Position numbers and translations under genes: made by a program. From Bermanella sp040371755 (lineage in GTDB: Bacteria; Pseudomonadota; Gammaproteobacteria; Pseudomonadales; Oceanobacteraceae), in the NCBI RefSeq assembly GCF_040371755.1, contig NZ_BAABWE010000001.1:434001-498000 (forward strand): DNA of 64,000 nt, written 5' to 3'. Every line of letters begins with the position of its first letter. Position 1 is the first letter of the stretch. Below, in pieces: positions 1-8,498 of the stretch. The notes under the pieces were generated by a model, which ran no database searches, had not been told where the DNA came from, and worked only from the letters and a program-made list of their open reading frames with translations.

Positions 1-300
1 CCTCAGGGTAAAATCTGCTTAATTGACGACCCAGCTACCCCATTAAATATCCAACAACTTAAAGCGAAAAGTGTCAGCCTACACTGGGAGCTGATGTTTA
101 CCCGCAGTCTATTTCAAACCGACGATATGATTCGCCAGCACCATATTTTAAATCAAGTGGCTCAACTGGTGGATGAAGGCAAAGTTGGAACCACGTTGGG
201 CAAGCACCTTGGCAAAATCAATGTGGACAACCTTAAAACCGCCCATGCCCTTGCCGAATCAAGCCAAAGTATAGGCAAACTGGTTTTGGAGGGCTTTTAA
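1..300 (+). CDS. Zinc-type alcohol dehydrogenase-like protein, C-terminal part (partial)
   Basis: The reading frame is open from the first base of the window to a TAA at 298-300, so this is the last ~99 residues of a gene that starts upstream. The sequence matches the C-terminal catalytic-domain end of the zinc-type alcohol dehydrogenase-like / quinone-oxidoreductase branch of the MDR superfamily. It has a strand reading GKICLIDDP, then the SLHWELMFTRSLF segment, a helix with HHILNQVAQLVDEG, and the terminal SIGKLVLEGF, which resembles the GKIVLEGF ending common in this family. These enzymes are cytosolic NADPH-dependent reductases of quinones or enones. The coenzyme-binding Rossmann fold is outside the window, so substrate cannot be judged. 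The stop abuts the next ATG directly, which suggests co-transcription. Confidence 0.8.
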   Translation, partial: PQGKICLIDDPATPLNIQQLKAKSVSLHWELMFTRSLFQTDDMIRQHHILNQVAQLVDEGKVGTTLGKHLGKINVDNLKTAHALAESSQSIGKLVLEGF

Positions 301-468
301 ATGAACCGTAAAAAGAAGATTTTCACCAAGCTTTCATCAAAAGCAAAAAAGGCAAATTTGAAAGCAAACCCTAAACATAAACCTAAATATATATCAAAGG
401 CCGAGCGTGAAAGACTGGCTCAAGAGGCCGAACAAGCCGCTGAGGGTTCTAACGACGCCAGCGATTAA
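301..468 (+). CDS. DUF2986 family small basic protein
   Basis: A 55-residue ORF starts at the ATG immediately after the preceding stop codon and ends in TAA at 466-468. It begins MNRKKKIFTKLSSKAKKANL and is very rich in Lys/Arg in its first 40 residues, with an acidic tail (EGSNDASD). I recognise this as the short DUF2986 family found in marine gammaproteobacteria; its function is unknown. The highly basic N-terminal half suggests contact with nucleic acid or ribosomes, but that is inference. It probably relies on translation coupled to the dehydrogenase gene because there is no intergenic space. Its stop codon overlaps the stop codon of the convergent VF530 gene. Confidence 0.7.
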   Translation: MNRKKKIFTKLSSKAKKANLKANPKHKPKYISKAERERLAQEAEQAAEGSNDASD

Positions 469-716
469 GGCTGTTTATAGATGCTCTTTTTTTGAGTAAT
501 GGCTTGTTGGTGCTCTAAATATAGCGCCTCTACTTTTTCTCTGGCCCATTGGGTTTTGCGCAAAAACTTAAGGCTAGAGTTGAGGCTGGGATCATGGGTG
601 AAACAGCGAATATTCACCTCATTGCCCATCTTTTCAAAACCTAGATATTCAATTAAATCTTCTAACAAGGCTTTAAGTGTGATGCCATGTAACGGATTGT
701 TTGGCTGATCTGACAT
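465..716 (-). CDS. VF530 family DNA-binding protein (DUF2132)
   Basis: An 83-residue protein starts at an ATG near 716. The core reads NNPLHGITLKALLEDLIEYLG and later INIRCFTHDPSLNSSLKFLRKTPWAR-like text, here NIRCFTHDPSLNSSLKFLRK. That is the signature of the VF530/DUF2132 family, a small fold whose Vibrio fischeri member has a solved structure and is described as DNA-binding. The role in the cell is not established. The C-terminal 15 residues are basic and variable. The gene is transcribed toward the DUF2986 gene, and the two stop codons share bases 466-467. Confidence 0.85.
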   Translation of the reverse strand: MSDQPNNPLHGITLKALLEDLIEYLGFEKMGNEVNIRCFTHDPSLNSSLKFLRKTQWAREKVEALYLEHQQAITQKKSIYKQP

Positions 717-822
717 AATCTACCTCTAAAAAACGCATATTAACACAGACTCTCCCTGTCGCTTACCTGCTAGGCTTATATCAATTTATTCCAAGATACG
801 GAATAACTCAGCGAAATCACAC

Positions 823-846
823 AAAAACCGTTAGAATACGGTTTTT
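823..846. promoter_or_regulatory. Perfect 9-bp inverted repeat around a TAGAAT -10-like element
   Basis: The arms AAAAACCGT (823-831) and ACGGTTTTT (838-846) are perfectly complementary with a 6-nt loop TAGAAT. The loop resembles a sigma-70 -10 hexamer, and the repeat ends about 20 nt before the GTG of the DUF1456 gene. It could be an operator, or the hairpin plus T-run of a terminator. The divergent arrangement of the flanking genes makes a terminator less useful here. A second, weaker repeat (TTATTCC / GGAATAA, 786-806) lies just upstream. Confidence 0.4.
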
Positions 847-867
847 AACGTCTGTTCTGAGCTTTTT

Positions 868-1611
868 GTGACTAACAACTATATTCTTCGCCGACTGCGC
901 TTTACCTTTAATTACAACGATCACAAAATGGTCGAAATCTGCGCACTTGCAGGTTTAGATGTCAGTACTGACATTATAAAAACTTGGCTGAAAAAAGAAG
1001 AAGACCCTGAATACGTCCGCTGTACTGACCACGAAATGGCCCAATTCTTAAACGGCTTTATTATTGAAAAACGTGGCAGTAAAGATGGTCAAATACCAAA
1101 AGCCGAATACAGTCTGAATAACAATATTATCTTTCGTAAGCTTAAAATTGCTTTAAACTTTATTGATCAAGATATTCTAGACACCCTAGAACTTGCCGAC
1201 TTTGCCATTGGTAAAGCCGAGCTAACGGCTTTTTTCCGCAAACCTGATCACCGCCATTTCCGTGAATGCCAAGATCAAATCCTGCGTAATTTCATTCAAG
1301 GCTTGCAACTTAAATTTACCAATTCAACCACTGCCCGCCCGCAATCAAATTACCAAGCATTAAAGGGCAAAGCAGAAAATAAAAAAGCCGAATACAAAAA
1401 TAATAAGGGCAAATCAAAAGATACTAAACCCTTTTTAAAGCCTAAAAAGACAAGCGAAAAAGTGGTCTATAAAAACCCTAACTTAAAGGGTAAAGATGAA
1501 TCAAAAACAGGTAAACCTGAAAAAACAAAACGCTCTAAAATTTCCCTTAAAAAGAGCGACTCAGAAACCTCAGTCAACCAAGATATCTGGGGGAGTAAAA
1601 CTGACAGTTAA
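868..1611 (+). CDS. DUF1456 (YehS-like) protein with a lysine-rich tail
   Basis: The protein is 247 residues and starts at GTG 868. Two tandem DUF1456 repeats are visible: the first at about residues 4-70 (NNYILRRLRFTFNYND, then GFIIEKRG) and the second at about 85-150 (NNNIIFRKLKIALNFID, then FIQGLQLKF). E. coli YehS, the family reference, is about 156 residues and of unknown function. The extra ~95 C-terminal residues here are low-complexity and rich in Lys/Ser/Thr (KGKAENKKAEYKNN, KPKKTSEK), probably disordered and suited to nucleic-acid contact. The GTG start is chosen because the family motif begins within four residues of it. An inverted repeat overlapping a -10-like element sits just upstream. 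Confidence 0.85.
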   Translation: MTNNYILRRLRFTFNYNDHKMVEICALAGLDVSTDIIKTWLKKEEDPEYVRCTDHEMAQFLNGFIIEKRGSKDGQIPKAEYSLNNNIIFRKLKIALNFIDQDILDTLELADFAIGKAELTAFFRKPDHRHFRECQDQILRNFIQGLQLKFTNSTTARPQSNYQALKGKAENKKAEYKNNKGKSKDTKPFLKPKKTSEKVVYKNPNLKGKDESKTGKPEKTKRSKISLKKSDSETSVNQDIWGSKTDS

Positions 1612-1737
1612 TAAATTGGCTAGGTGTTTGTGTGAATTTAGTAAACTAAGTCACAGTGATATCAAATAACCTAAATGAAAATTGAAAAGCCGTCTATTCA
1701 CGCCTAGAGTTATTAATATTTCTCTAGGCTGTTGCAT

Positions 1738-2598
1738 GTGAAAACAGTTAATACTCTATCAATTATATGTATCACAAGCCTTTTAGGCGCTTGTGGCAGT
1801 GCAAATACAACTGATATAAAATCAGAACTCCCCCTTAACCCTCCACCCGTAGAGAACAGTAATGTGTTTCAGCCAAACGTTTTAACTACTTGGCAATGGC
1901 AACTACTGATACCGAATGGTGAGACCCTTAATAGCAGTTATAACGTTGACGTGTATGACGTTGACCTATTCGATACATCGATTTCACAAATAAACGCATT
2001 ACAAGCCAATGGCAGAAAAGTCATCTGTTACTTCTCAGCAGGTTCTTATGAACATTGGCGAATTGATGAAAGCCAATTTCCACAAGAAGCATTAGGCAAT
2101 AATCTAGATGGCTGGGAAGGCGAACGCTGGTTAGATATTCGTTTAAGCAGTGTTCATGAAATTATGGAAGCTCGCATCGAATACGCCGCCGAAAAACAAT
2201 GTGATGGCGTAGAGCCAGATAATATGGACGCCTACCAAAATAACTCAGGCTTCAATTTAAGTGCCAATGATCAATTAGCGTTTAATCGATTCATTGCCAA
2301 TACCGCTCATGAATACGGTTTATCTGTAGGCCTTAAAAACGATTTAGATCAAATCGAAGAACTTGTGGATTACTATGACTTTGCCGTAAACGAGCAATGC
2401 TTTGAATATGACGAATGCGACGCGTTAATTCCTTTCATTGATGCAGGAAAACCTGTTTTTAATGCAGAATATCATGATGATTATGTAAGCAATGATCAAA
2501 ACCGCACTGCATTATGCAAAGCGGCCAATGCTTTACAATTGAGCACGTTAATTTTGCCATTAGACCTTGACGATGAATTTCGCTACAGCTGCCTATAA
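1738..2598 (+). CDS. GH114-type endo-alpha-1,4-polygalactosaminidase-like lipoprotein
   Basis: A 286-residue lipoprotein. Its signal segment ends in the lipobox LLGAC, so the mature protein should be acylated at Cys about 20 residues in. The body matches the glycoside hydrolase 114 / TM1410-like TIM-barrel family: WQWQLLIPN, YDVDLFDTS, RKVICYFSAGSYE, WLDIR, and the acidic CDGVEPDNMDAY motif that holds the presumed catalytic carboxylates. Family members cleave alpha-1,4-galactosamine polymers such as fungal galactosaminogalactan or bacterial exopolysaccharide. Substrate here is inferred from family only. GTG 1738 is preferred over TTG 1732 because AGG lies at a sensible distance only for the GTG. 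The gene stands alone with ~120 bp of noncoding DNA upstream. Confidence 0.75.
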   Translation: MKTVNTLSIICITSLLGACGSANTTDIKSELPLNPPPVENSNVFQPNVLTTWQWQLLIPNGETLNSSYNVDVYDVDLFDTSISQINALQANGRKVICYFSAGSYEHWRIDESQFPQEALGNNLDGWEGERWLDIRLSSVHEIMEARIEYAAEKQCDGVEPDNMDAYQNNSGFNLSANDQLAFNRFIANTAHEYGLSVGLKNDLDQIEELVDYYDFAVNEQCFEYDECDALIPFIDAGKPVFNAEYHDDYVSNDQNRTALCKAANALQLSTLILPLDLDDEFRYSCL

Positions 2599-2673
2599 AA
2601 CTAATATATCCAGCATTTAGGCATTAATTTTGTATGAGTTTCATGATTCTTTTTAACCTAATAAGCCAATACC

Positions 2674-3330
2674 ATGAATACCTTACCTCGCTGGATTGAA
2701 TATGGTGCTTTTACACTTGCTTTGCTTGCTGGCACCATTAATTCAATCGGATTACTGGGATTTCAACATCAAGCTATTTCGCACCTATCCGGCACCGCAA
2801 CTCTACTAGGTACACAATTATGGGCACTATCTGAAATAAGCTGGGAATTATTTATCATTTTAGCCAGCTTTGTTTTTGGTTCTATGCTAAGTGGTTTTTT
2901 ACTCACTAGTACCTCACTAAAACTCGGGCGCCATTACGACTCGTTATTACTAATAGAAGGAACGTTGTTAAGTTTAGCTGTGTACTTTTTAAATCAAGAG
3001 GCCAATATGGGTCACTATTTAGCATCGGCAGCTTGCGGATTACAAAATGCATTAGCCACTCAATACAGTGGTGCGGTTATCCGTACTACCCACATGACAG
3101 GAATTTTCACAGACTTAGGTATTATGCTGGGCTCCGCCTTAAGACGAGAACCATTTGATTCAAGAAAATGCCGCTTATTTTTTTGGTTAATTCTTGGTTT
3201 TATTTTAGGTGGTAGCTTAGGCGCTTTCTTATTTCACCACTTACACTTTAACGCCCTATTCGCCCCCGCCTTTTTATGTGTATTATTAGCCATTGCCTAC
3301 CGAATTTATTGGCAACGGACACTTAATTAA
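2674..3330 (+). CDS. DUF1275 (YoaK-like) integral membrane protein
   Basis: The protein has 218 residues with about six predicted membrane helices. It carries the DUF1275 pattern: GTINSIGLLGF near the start, HLSGTATLLG, a central CGLQNALATQYSGAVIRTTHMTGIFTDLG block, and GGSLGAFLF near the end. The ALATQYSGAVIRTTHMTG region is the most conserved part of the family. Function is unknown; a transporter or channel role is usually suggested because of the repeat-like helices. It lies 20 bp ahead of the GNAT gene and could share its transcript. Confidence 0.85.
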   Translation: MNTLPRWIEYGAFTLALLAGTINSIGLLGFQHQAISHLSGTATLLGTQLWALSEISWELFIILASFVFGSMLSGFLLTSTSLKLGRHYDSLLLIEGTLLSLAVYFLNQEANMGHYLASAACGLQNALATQYSGAVIRTTHMTGIFTDLGIMLGSALRREPFDSRKCRLFFWLILGFILGGSLGAFLFHHLHFNALFAPAFLCVLLAIAYRIYWQRTLN

Positions 3331-3350
3331 TTTACAGCCAAGGAATACTG

Positions 3351-3764
3351 GTGAACATTCAATATAAGATCAACGCATTAATCTCAGTTGATCAATTTTC
3401 AAACTTACTTAAGGCGTCTTCATTATCAAAAAGACGCCCAATAGACGATGAGACTTGTTTGAAAGGCATGTTAGAAAACAGCAATTTATGTATCAGTGCA
3501 TGGCACAATAATCAGTTAGTTGGCATTGCACGGTGTATGACGGATTTTCATTACGCCTGTTATTTGTCTGATTTAGCCGTAGATGAGTCTTTCCAAAATC
3601 AAGGCATTGGCAAAGCATTACAAGTTAAGGTGCAACAGCAATTAAATGATAAATGTAAATTGATTTTAATTTCCGCACCTGCAGCCAATGATTACTACCA
3701 GCACATTGGCTTTACAAATAATGAACGCTGCTGGGTATTAGAGCGCCACCAAACCATCAAGTAG
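3351..3764 (+). CDS. GNAT family N-acetyltransferase
   Basis: A 137-residue acetyltransferase. The acetyl-CoA-binding motif A is clear: YLSDLAVDESFQNQGIGKAL (about residues 73-92), containing the Q-x-x-G-x-G/A element. It is followed by a strand KLILISAPAAND and the YYQHIGF segment typical of the GNAT C-terminal part. The acceptor substrate cannot be told from sequence. The GTG start at 3351 is backed by AAGGA about 7-8 nt upstream (3340-3344). A terminator for the opposing RIO gene lies just beyond the stop. Confidence 0.85.
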   Translation: MNIQYKINALISVDQFSNLLKASSLSKRRPIDDETCLKGMLENSNLCISAWHNNQLVGIARCMTDFHYACYLSDLAVDESFQNQGIGKALQVKVQQQLNDKCKLILISAPAANDYYQHIGFTNNERCWVLERHQTIK

Positions 3765-3778
3765 AAAACAGCAGACAT

Positions 3779-3809
3779 AAAAAAACCATGGCTATAATTA
3801 TCCATGGTT
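3779..3809 (-). terminator. Intrinsic terminator of the RIO kinase gene
   Basis: Arms AACCATGG (3784-3791) and CCATGGTT (3802-3809) form an 8-bp stem with a 10-nt loop. On the minus strand the stem is followed by seven T residues and then ATGTCTGCT. It sits between the convergent GNAT and RIO genes and best serves the minus-strand gene. Confidence 0.75.
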
Positions 3810-3824
3810 ATACAAAAAATACGC

Positions 3825-4682
3825 TTAAAGCTCTTCTTCGTCTTCTTTTAGTCTGGCTTGCTTTTCTTGCTCTTCTTGAAGAGCCGCTTTAATTTCCTCT
3901 AAAACCGAGTCCACATCAGCAGCGGTGTTGTCCTCTGCAAACAAACCTGTAAGTTCAGTGTCGGGTTTAAGCTCACCGTCTTCATATAATGCCCACATTT
4001 CTTTAGCGTACTGTGTATTTAATAATTGTGGGGCGTATTGACCATAATAAGCACGCATGTTGTTTACATCTCTTTCTAGCATGGACTTAGCATGCATATT
4101 TGCCGCTGCATCCACTGCCTGAGGTAAATCAATAATCACTGGGCCGTAATCATCCACCAGAACATTAAATTCGGATAAGTCACCATGAACCACGCCCGCT
4201 ATCAGCATTCGCTTGATGTACTCCATCATGGTGGTGTGGTCTTCAATTGCCTGAGCTTCATCAAAGGCCACATCGTTTAAACGCGGTGCCACATTGCCTT
4301 CATCGTCAGACACAAGCTCCATTAGCAACACACCATCAAAACAACCAAAGGGTTTTGGTACACGCACATCGGCGGCATCTAGTTTATAGAGTGCGTCTAC
4401 CTCAGCATTGTGCCAAGCGTCCTCTTGTTGCTTTTTACCATACTTGCTGCCTTTTTCCATGGCTCGCTGGCGGCGACTGTTCTTGGCTTTGCGGCCCTCT
4501 TGATACTGCACGGCTTGCTTAAAGCTACGTTGGGCCGCATCTTTATAGACTTTTGCGCATAAAATATCGTCACCGCTGGCTACTACATATACAGTGGCTT
4601 CTTTACCGCTCATTAATTGGCTGATCACTTCGTCAATCAGGCCGTCCTCATATAGAGGCTGTAATCGTTTTGGGATCTTCAT
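3825..4682 (-). CDS. RIO1-family serine protein kinase (PA4780-like)
   Basis: A RIO-type atypical kinase of 285 residues. Visible motifs are the short nucleotide loop SGKEATVY (residues 25-32), the ATP-binding Lys44 in CAKVYKD, the catalytic loop HGDLSEFN (about residue 172 onward) and the metal-binding IIDLPQAVD, which replaces the DFG of ordinary kinases. Bacterial RIO proteins of this length are present in Pseudomonas; their targets are poorly known, and ribosome-linked or metabolic roles have been suggested. The acidic tail (EEEQ, DEEEL) is typical. I chose the ATG at 4682 because the family starts MKxPKRLxPL; an upstream in-frame ATG at 4751 gives an atypical 23-residue extension. Confidence 0.88.
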   Translation of the reverse strand: MKIPKRLQPLYEDGLIDEVISQLMSGKEATVYVVASGDDILCAKVYKDAAQRSFKQAVQYQEGRKAKNSRRQRAMEKGSKYGKKQQEDAWHNAEVDALYKLDAADVRVPKPFGCFDGVLLMELVSDDEGNVAPRLNDVAFDEAQAIEDHTTMMEYIKRMLIAGVVHGDLSEFNVLVDDYGPVIIDLPQAVDAAANMHAKSMLERDVNNMRAYYGQYAPQLLNTQYAKEMWALYEDGELKPDTELTGLFAEDNTAADVDSVLEEIKAALQEEQEKQARLKEDEEEL

Positions 4683-4947
4683 TGGGCCGTTATACCTTAG
4701 TTCGACCTTAGTTGGAATGCAGGTTACTGATTTTAAAATAGATATTACCAAAGGAGCTATGATTTAACTCAGTTATTTTTAGCCTTTATTGGGAAATGAG
4801 AACATAGCAAAATAGCAAACAAGCAAATAGCGGCTAAATTAGATGTGGGTTAGATATTGTCTAATATGGCAGCCTAAATCAATATATTGATAATTCAACC
4901 TAGGCCTCACCAAAAGCGCATACTAGCAATTTAAGGGTATAGCTTAA

Positions 4948-6690
4948 TCACAATGTGGCCGCCTCAAATTGCAGTTTGGCTAAACGTGCGTATAACTCAC
5001 TGGAGGCCATCAAACCTTGGTGCGAACCGCTATCTATTAGTCTCCCATGGTCTAATACAAAGATACGATCCACTTGAGCCACTGTGGCCAACCTGTGGGC
5101 AATAATAAATGTAGTTCTGTTTTTCATTAATTCATTGAGTGCTTGCTGGACTAAGAATTCACTTTGAGCATCTAACGCACTAGTCGCTTCATCTAACAAA
5201 AGGATTTTAGGATCACGCAATATAGCGCGGGCAATGGCTAATCGCTGCTTTTGTCCGCCTGAAAGTTTAACTCCTTGTTCACCTAGAAACGCATGATAAC
5301 CATTTGGTAACTCCATAATAAAATCATGTGCATTTGCCGCTTTTGCTGCCGCAATGACTTGCTCCTGAGTCGCATTTGGCGAGCCATAACGCAAGTTTTC
5401 CCACACATCAGCACTGAACAGCACAGGCTGCTGGGGCACCAATGCAAATTGATCTCGTAAATCATGAATATCTAATTCTGTAATAGGTGTACCCGCTAAT
5501 AAAATCTCACCATCGTTTGCATCTCTAAAGCGCAGCAACAGATCAAACAGTGTAGATTTACCAGCGCCACTTGGCCCTACCAAAGCCACTTTTTCTCCTT
5601 GTTTCACGGTAAAGCTCAAATCATTCAAGGCTAAATAATCCGGCCTAGAGGGATAGATGAAATTAACATGATTAAATTCGATTAAATTATCTTTAAAGGT
5701 ATCTTGAGAGTTTATAGGAGTTGGTAACTCAACGGATTGAATCAATGGCTTTGTTAAGAATAACTCTCGAATGCGCTCTATCGCACCTGCTGCTCTGAGT
5801 ATTTCACTAAACACACCAATAACCGCCCCTAATGACCCAGCCACCATTAACGAATAAAATACAAATGCAGAAAGCTCACCAGCTGTCAGCTCACCATTAA
5901 TAACATCCGTCCCACCCACGTAAATCATGGCAGCAATAGACGTAAAAACCAAAATGACCACCAAAGCAATCAGCATGGCGCGATGAAATATACGCTTACG
6001 AGCTGCATCAAAGGCCATCTCAGCGGATGCTGAAAAACGTTGTGATACTAAATCTTCACGGGTAAAGGCTTGCACCACTTTAATATGCTGCAAACTTTCA
6101 CTGGCCCAAGCGCCAACATTGGCAACTTTTTCTTGGCTTACTTTTGAATAATTTCTTACTTTACGACCAAAATACACAAGAGGAACACTCACACATGGCA
6201 CCATGGTAAGCACGATTAACGCAAGTTTTGCGTTTGTCACAAACATTAAGATAACTGCACCAATAAAGGTGATGATATTACGCAACGCAAACGACACTGA
6301 AGAGCCAATGACCGTTTCGAGTAATGTGGTATCGGTAGTAACACGACTTTGTATTTCGCCTGCTAAATTATCTTCAAAGAAACTCGGCTGTAGGGTTAAT
6401 AAATGTTGATGCAATTGCTTACGGATATCGGCAACCGCCCGCTCCCCAATCCAAGACACCAAATAAAAACGCACAAAACTGCCAATAGCCAATACAAGAG
6501 AGATAACCAAAATAACAACAAGCGCATCAATTAAACCTTGGCTTGAGTTTTCTGAAAAACCTTCATCCACCATCTGCTTTAAACCCTCGCCTATGGAGAG
6601 AGTTACCGCAGAAGTCATCAGCAATGCTACCAAGGCCAAAAATACCTGAGACTTATAGGGTTTAACGAATTGCCACAACCAAGACAACAT
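4948..6690 (-). CDS. ABC exporter with fused membrane and ATPase domains (MsbA/LmrA-like)
   Basis: A 580-residue half-transporter: six membrane helices in residues ~1-300, then a nucleotide-binding domain. Walker A GPSGAGKST (about 371), Q-loop region VPQQPVLF, signature LSGGQKQR, Walker B ILLLDEATSALD and H-loop IIAHRLAT are all intact, so it should dimerise into an active exporter. Export substrate (lipid, drug or peptide) is not readable from sequence. It lacks the long LPS-specific features that would let me call msbA. The ATG at 6690 is chosen because AAGGA lies eight bases before it; the ATG at 6699 is too close to that site. A 12-bp palindrome lies ~80 bp upstream. Confidence 0.88.
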   Translation of the reverse strand: MLSWLWQFVKPYKSQVFLALVALLMTSAVTLSIGEGLKQMVDEGFSENSSQGLIDALVVILVISLVLAIGSFVRFYLVSWIGERAVADIRKQLHQHLLTLQPSFFEDNLAGEIQSRVTTDTTLLETVIGSSVSFALRNIITFIGAVILMFVTNAKLALIVLTMVPCVSVPLVYFGRKVRNYSKVSQEKVANVGAWASESLQHIKVVQAFTREDLVSQRFSASAEMAFDAARKRIFHRAMLIALVVILVFTSIAAMIYVGGTDVINGELTAGELSAFVFYSLMVAGSLGAVIGVFSEILRAAGAIERIRELFLTKPLIQSVELPTPINSQDTFKDNLIEFNHVNFIYPSRPDYLALNDLSFTVKQGEKVALVGPSGAGKSTLFDLLLRFRDANDGEILLAGTPITELDIHDLRDQFALVPQQPVLFSADVWENLRYGSPNATQEQVIAAAKAANAHDFIMELPNGYHAFLGEQGVKLSGGQKQRLAIARAILRDPKILLLDEATSALDAQSEFLVQQALNELMKNRTTFIIAHRLATVAQVDRIFVLDHGRLIDSGSHQGLMASSELYARLAKLQFEAATL

Positions 6691-6936
6691 GAGATACATC
6701 CTTGAAGGTAATATTATTATTTTAAGTTATCGTAGAAACAATCTTTACAAATCACGTTCAGACATTTGTTAGAATCGATTCTTGTTGATAGATTTTAACC
6801 GTAGAACCATCAACTACAATACATTTAAAGTACCAAAATCATGTAGCCTACAGCATATGCAATATAACATGAGTTGCCCGCTTTACTTTTTAGTGTAAAT
6901 GCTTGGAATTAAGTACTTATTTTCAATGAATAAACA

Positions 6937-7719
6937 TTAATTGATGTCTATTTCACCTTTCATATACAATACTGCTCCACCTGAAATTAACACTCTATCG
7001 CCGTCTAATACGCAATGAACGTCACCTCCACGCTTTGATATTTGTCGAGCATTTAAATGCGTCTTGTTAAGCACACCAGCCCAATAAGGCGCAAGCTTAG
7101 TATAGGCCGAGCCAGTAACTGGATCTTCATCAATACCGAACTTAGGGGCAAAAAAACGCGCTACAAAATCGTATTCTTCCGACTGAGCGGTGGCAATAAC
7201 ACCTCGTAAAGGCAGCGTTTTTAGAATTGAAAAATCTGGGTCGAGACTCCTCACCACATTTTCTGATTCAAATACCGCAACTATGTCTTCGTGTTCAAAA
7301 CAAGCAATAGGTTTAACACCTAATGTCCTCTCAATTTCGTTTATATATGTACTTTGTTCAGGCATTTGCGATGGAAAATTCAAAGTATAACCAAATTGAG
7401 TTCGATTCACGCTCAATTCACCAGACAGAGAATCAAACACCAAGGTTTCTCCTTCAAAACCTAGCTGCTCAAATAATACAAACGCACTAGCCAATGTTGC
7501 ATGCCCACATAAGCTCACTTCTTTAGTGGGGGTAAACCAGCGGATATGAAACCCTGAATCTATTTCCACAAAAAATGCAGTTTCCGATAAGTTGTTTTCT
7601 GCAGCAATGGTTTGCATTACATCATCAGGCAACCATGATTCCAAAGGAACAACCGCAGCCGGGTTACCTTCAAATAGACGCTTTGCAAAGGCATCAACTT
7701 GGTATATTAGCAATTTCAT
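6937..7719 (-). CDS. PhzF family isomerase/epimerase-like protein
   Basis: A 260-residue two-domain PhzF-fold protein. It shows GNPAAVV (residues 18-24), the catalytic-type Glu46 in NNLSETAFF, CGHATLASAFVLF, and DPVTGSAY in the second domain. PhzF enzymes catalyse proton shifts without cofactor, like diaminopimelate epimerase. Most family members outside phenazine operons have no known substrate, and there are no phenazine genes here. The ATG at 7719 is preferred to the one at 7725 because AAGGA is placed correctly for it. It lies about 100 bp downstream of miaE on the same strand. Confidence 0.88.
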   Translation of the reverse strand: MKLLIYQVDAFAKRLFEGNPAAVVPLESWLPDDVMQTIAAENNLSETAFFVEIDSGFHIRWFTPTKEVSLCGHATLASAFVLFEQLGFEGETLVFDSLSGELSVNRTQFGYTLNFPSQMPEQSTYINEIERTLGVKPIACFEHEDIVAVFESENVVRSLDPDFSILKTLPLRGVIATAQSEEYDFVARFFAPKFGIDEDPVTGSAYTKLAPYWAGVLNKTHLNARQISKRGGDVHCVLDGDRVLISGGAVLYMKGEIDIN

Positions 7720-7820
7720 AAACATTCCTTGTAATGCTTAAGTTAAATAATGGTGAGCACATCCAGTAGTTGCCTGACTAATACCCTTGAAACTATTCTT
7801 TACAAAAGTCCTGCATGGAT

Positions 7821-8456
7821 TTAAACCCGATAATCCGCGGTAGGTACACCTGAGTGTAAGCGCAATAATGGATCAGGTTGCATAATGCTTTCATCTTCTG
7901 TTTTTAAGAAAAACTCAACTCGATCCTGTATATTTTCTTCTGAATATTTTTGCGCCAAGGTTAGGTAGTCTTTAAAATGACGAGACTCAGACTTAAGTAA
8001 TGAAATATAAAACTGACCTAGTTCATCGTCTAAGCTTGGGGCAATTTTATGAAAACGCTCGCATGAGCGTGCCTCGATAATACTGCCGATGATCAAATTA
8101 TCGGTTAGTTTGCCTTTGTTATCTGGACGAATATGTTTCGCCATATTGTAAGCATAGCCACTGGCTTTCATGGTACGAAAGGTGATACCGCGCTTTTTTA
8201 GAATTTTAAGCACCTGTTCATAGTGGACTAATTCTTCACGGGCTAGACGGGACATTTTATTTTGAATGTCCATATTTAAAGGGTTACGAGCCATTAGGGT
8301 CATGGCTTGCTGGGCTGCTTTTAGCTCATTAGTGGCATGATCTATCAATATGGTTTCTTGATTTTCAAGTGCCATATCGACCCAAACGTCTGGGGTTCTA
8401 TTTGGTAAATACTCTAAAACCGGTTCAATCAGGGCATCGATATCAATTTTCGCCAT
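7821..8456 (-). CDS. miaE: tRNA-(ms2io6A37)-hydroxylase MiaE
   Basis: A 211-residue ferritin-like di-iron monooxygenase that hydroxylates the isopentenyl group of ms2i6A at position 37 of tRNAs reading U-starting codons. The four-helix metal ligands are visible: Glu in NELKAAQQA, an E-x-x-H in REELVHYEQ, Glu in IIEARSCERF and E-x-x-H in KSESRHF. Length and the N-terminal IDIDALIEPVLEYLP match the standalone MiaE family (COG4445). A -10 element lies in a short palindrome about 35 bp upstream, so it probably has its own promoter. Confidence 0.92.
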   Translation of the reverse strand: MAKIDIDALIEPVLEYLPNRTPDVWVDMALENQETILIDHATNELKAAQQAMTLMARNPLNMDIQNKMSRLAREELVHYEQVLKILKKRGITFRTMKASGYAYNMAKHIRPDNKGKLTDNLIIGSIIEARSCERFHKIAPSLDDELGQFYISLLKSESRHFKDYLTLAQKYSEENIQDRVEFFLKTEDESIMQPDPLLRLHSGVPTADYRV

Positions 8457-8485
8457 GGAATAACTCTGTCTTTCGCCAAATCAAA

Positions 8486-8498
8486 AAGCGCTATTATA
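8486..8498 (-). promoter_or_regulatory. Probable -10 region of miaE within a 13-nt palindrome
   Basis: On the minus strand a perfect TATAAT occupies 8493-8498, inside the sequence CGCTATAATAGCG. It lies about 37 bp upstream of the miaE ATG. The -35 region seventeen bases further up (TGAGCT) is poor. Confidence 0.5.
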
